A stretch of 64,000 bases of DNA, taken from positions 1-64,000 of the forward strand of contig NZ_JAIGNI010000149.1 in NCBI RefSeq assembly GCF_026130175.1, read 5' to 3'. A program made the position numbers and the translations under genes. Source of the DNA: Lyngbya sp. CCAP 1446/10. GTDB lineage: Bacteria > Cyanobacteriota > Cyanobacteriia > Cyanobacteriales > Microcoleaceae. Positions within the stretch are counted from its first letter, which is position 1. Each line of letters begins with the position of its first letter. The notes under the pieces were generated by a model. It ran no database searches. It had not been told where the DNA came from and saw only the letters and a list, made by a program, of their open reading frames with translations. This document shows, piece by piece, positions 63,775 through 64,000 of the stretch.

Positions 63775-64000
63775 ATGATAAATTATTTAGTTAACAAATG
63801 GCCGGAGTATTTTAAACCCGGTATGACGCCCCGAAAAAAACGGATTATTAGATTTTTATTAGCATTCTTCCTAGCTTTCATCACGTATCAAGTAATCCTA
63901 GAAATCATCACAGTAGAAATTCCGATTTTCGGCTTTCACGATATAGTTGACCTTCGGAATCTTCAGGAAGTACCGCCGCAGCGCAGAGACTTTCCCGGCG
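63775..64000 (+). CDS. Probable polysaccharide deacetylase, start only
   Basis: The first 75 codons of a gene that leaves the window. MINYLVNKWPEYFKPGMTPR is followed by a membrane anchor (about 24-45, RFLLAFFLAFITYQVILEII) and then IPIFGFHDIVD, the typical entry to a membrane-anchored NodB-type polysaccharide deacetylase, and PPQRRDFPG. The identification rests on similarity of this N-terminal pattern to cyanobacterial deacetylases. It is divergent from the dead deacetylase at 62318-62630. Confidence 0.65.
   Translation, partial: MINYLVNKWPEYFKPGMTPRKKRIIRFLLAFFLAFITYQVILEIITVEIPIFGFHDIVDLRNLQEVPPQRRDFPG

Noticed and set aside
1-64000. tRNA, rRNA or other stable RNA genes
   Set aside because: I looked for T-loop-like and rRNA-like words in the gaps and saw none I could defend; a covariance-model search would be decisive.

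Overview
The window comes from a filamentous, non-heterocystous-type (Oscillatoriales-like, e.g. Microcoleus/Oscillatoria) cyanobacterium. I infer this from the chlorophyll cyclase gene acsF, a split dnaE with a DnaE-type intein, an RNase E ending in a cyanobacterial Arg-rich tail, cyanobacterial/plastid families (CGLD27/Ycf36, DUF2499, DUF3593, DUF3318, DUF1816), frequent HIP1-like GCGATCGC sites and many heptanucleotide repeat arrays. The exact genus cannot be fixed from sequence reading alone. I saw no rRNA, tRNA, CRISPR array or complete transposase.

Layout. 1-5.5 kb: two tandem Ser/Thr kinases (the second with ankyrin repeats), an fbp gene cut short by a 198-bp inverted-repeat element, and a TM2 protein. 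6-12.6 kb: acsF, a PMT-type glycosyltransferase, trmB, a Uma2 protein, csaB, DUF2499 and an LprI-like protein. 12.8-17.9 kb: the main find, dnaE split into dnaE-N (with IntN), a LAGLIDADG endonuclease ORF and dnaE-C (with IntC), all head to tail in one operon-like unit. 18-34 kb: DUF3593, an apparently permuted RsbW-like ATPase, a pentapeptide-repeat protein, two alpha/beta hydrolases, gatA, a class A beta-lactamase-like protein, DUF1816, rlmB-mrnC, a STAS protein, carA, a retropepsin-like protease and trpD. 34-46 kb: signalling block with a multi-PAS histidine kinase, a response regulator plus response-regulator/adenylate cyclase operon, and a 1999-residue Ser/Thr-His hybrid kinase. 46-54 kb: rnhB, rne, a truncated radical-SAM/DUF2344 remnant, asparaginase, CGLD27, rsfS and yqeK. 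54-57 kb: brnT-brnA-nhaC-eamA, four overlapping genes. 57-64 kb: Uma2, then a polysaccharide region (GT4, RsbW-like kinase, STAS-sugar transferase fusion, DUF3318), two decaying genes (GT2 and polysaccharide deacetylase) and the start of another deacetylase.

Themes. First, intein evolution: the two DnaE intein halves, normally far apart in cyanobacterial genomes, are here separated only by a free-standing homing endonuclease gene. Second, partner-switching proteins (two RsbW-like ATPases, one STAS protein, one STAS-sugar transferase) suggest Ser-phosphorylation control, in one case probably linked to polysaccharide initiation. Third, small repeats reshape genes: an inverted-repeat element truncates fbp, a 111-bp insert with 7-bp direct repeats breaks a GT2 gene, a dispersed pyrimidine-rich element abuts the radical-SAM remnant, a palindromic repeat is translated in-frame inside the hybrid kinase, and tandem repeats expand rlmB, rne, rnhB and the ankyrin kinase.
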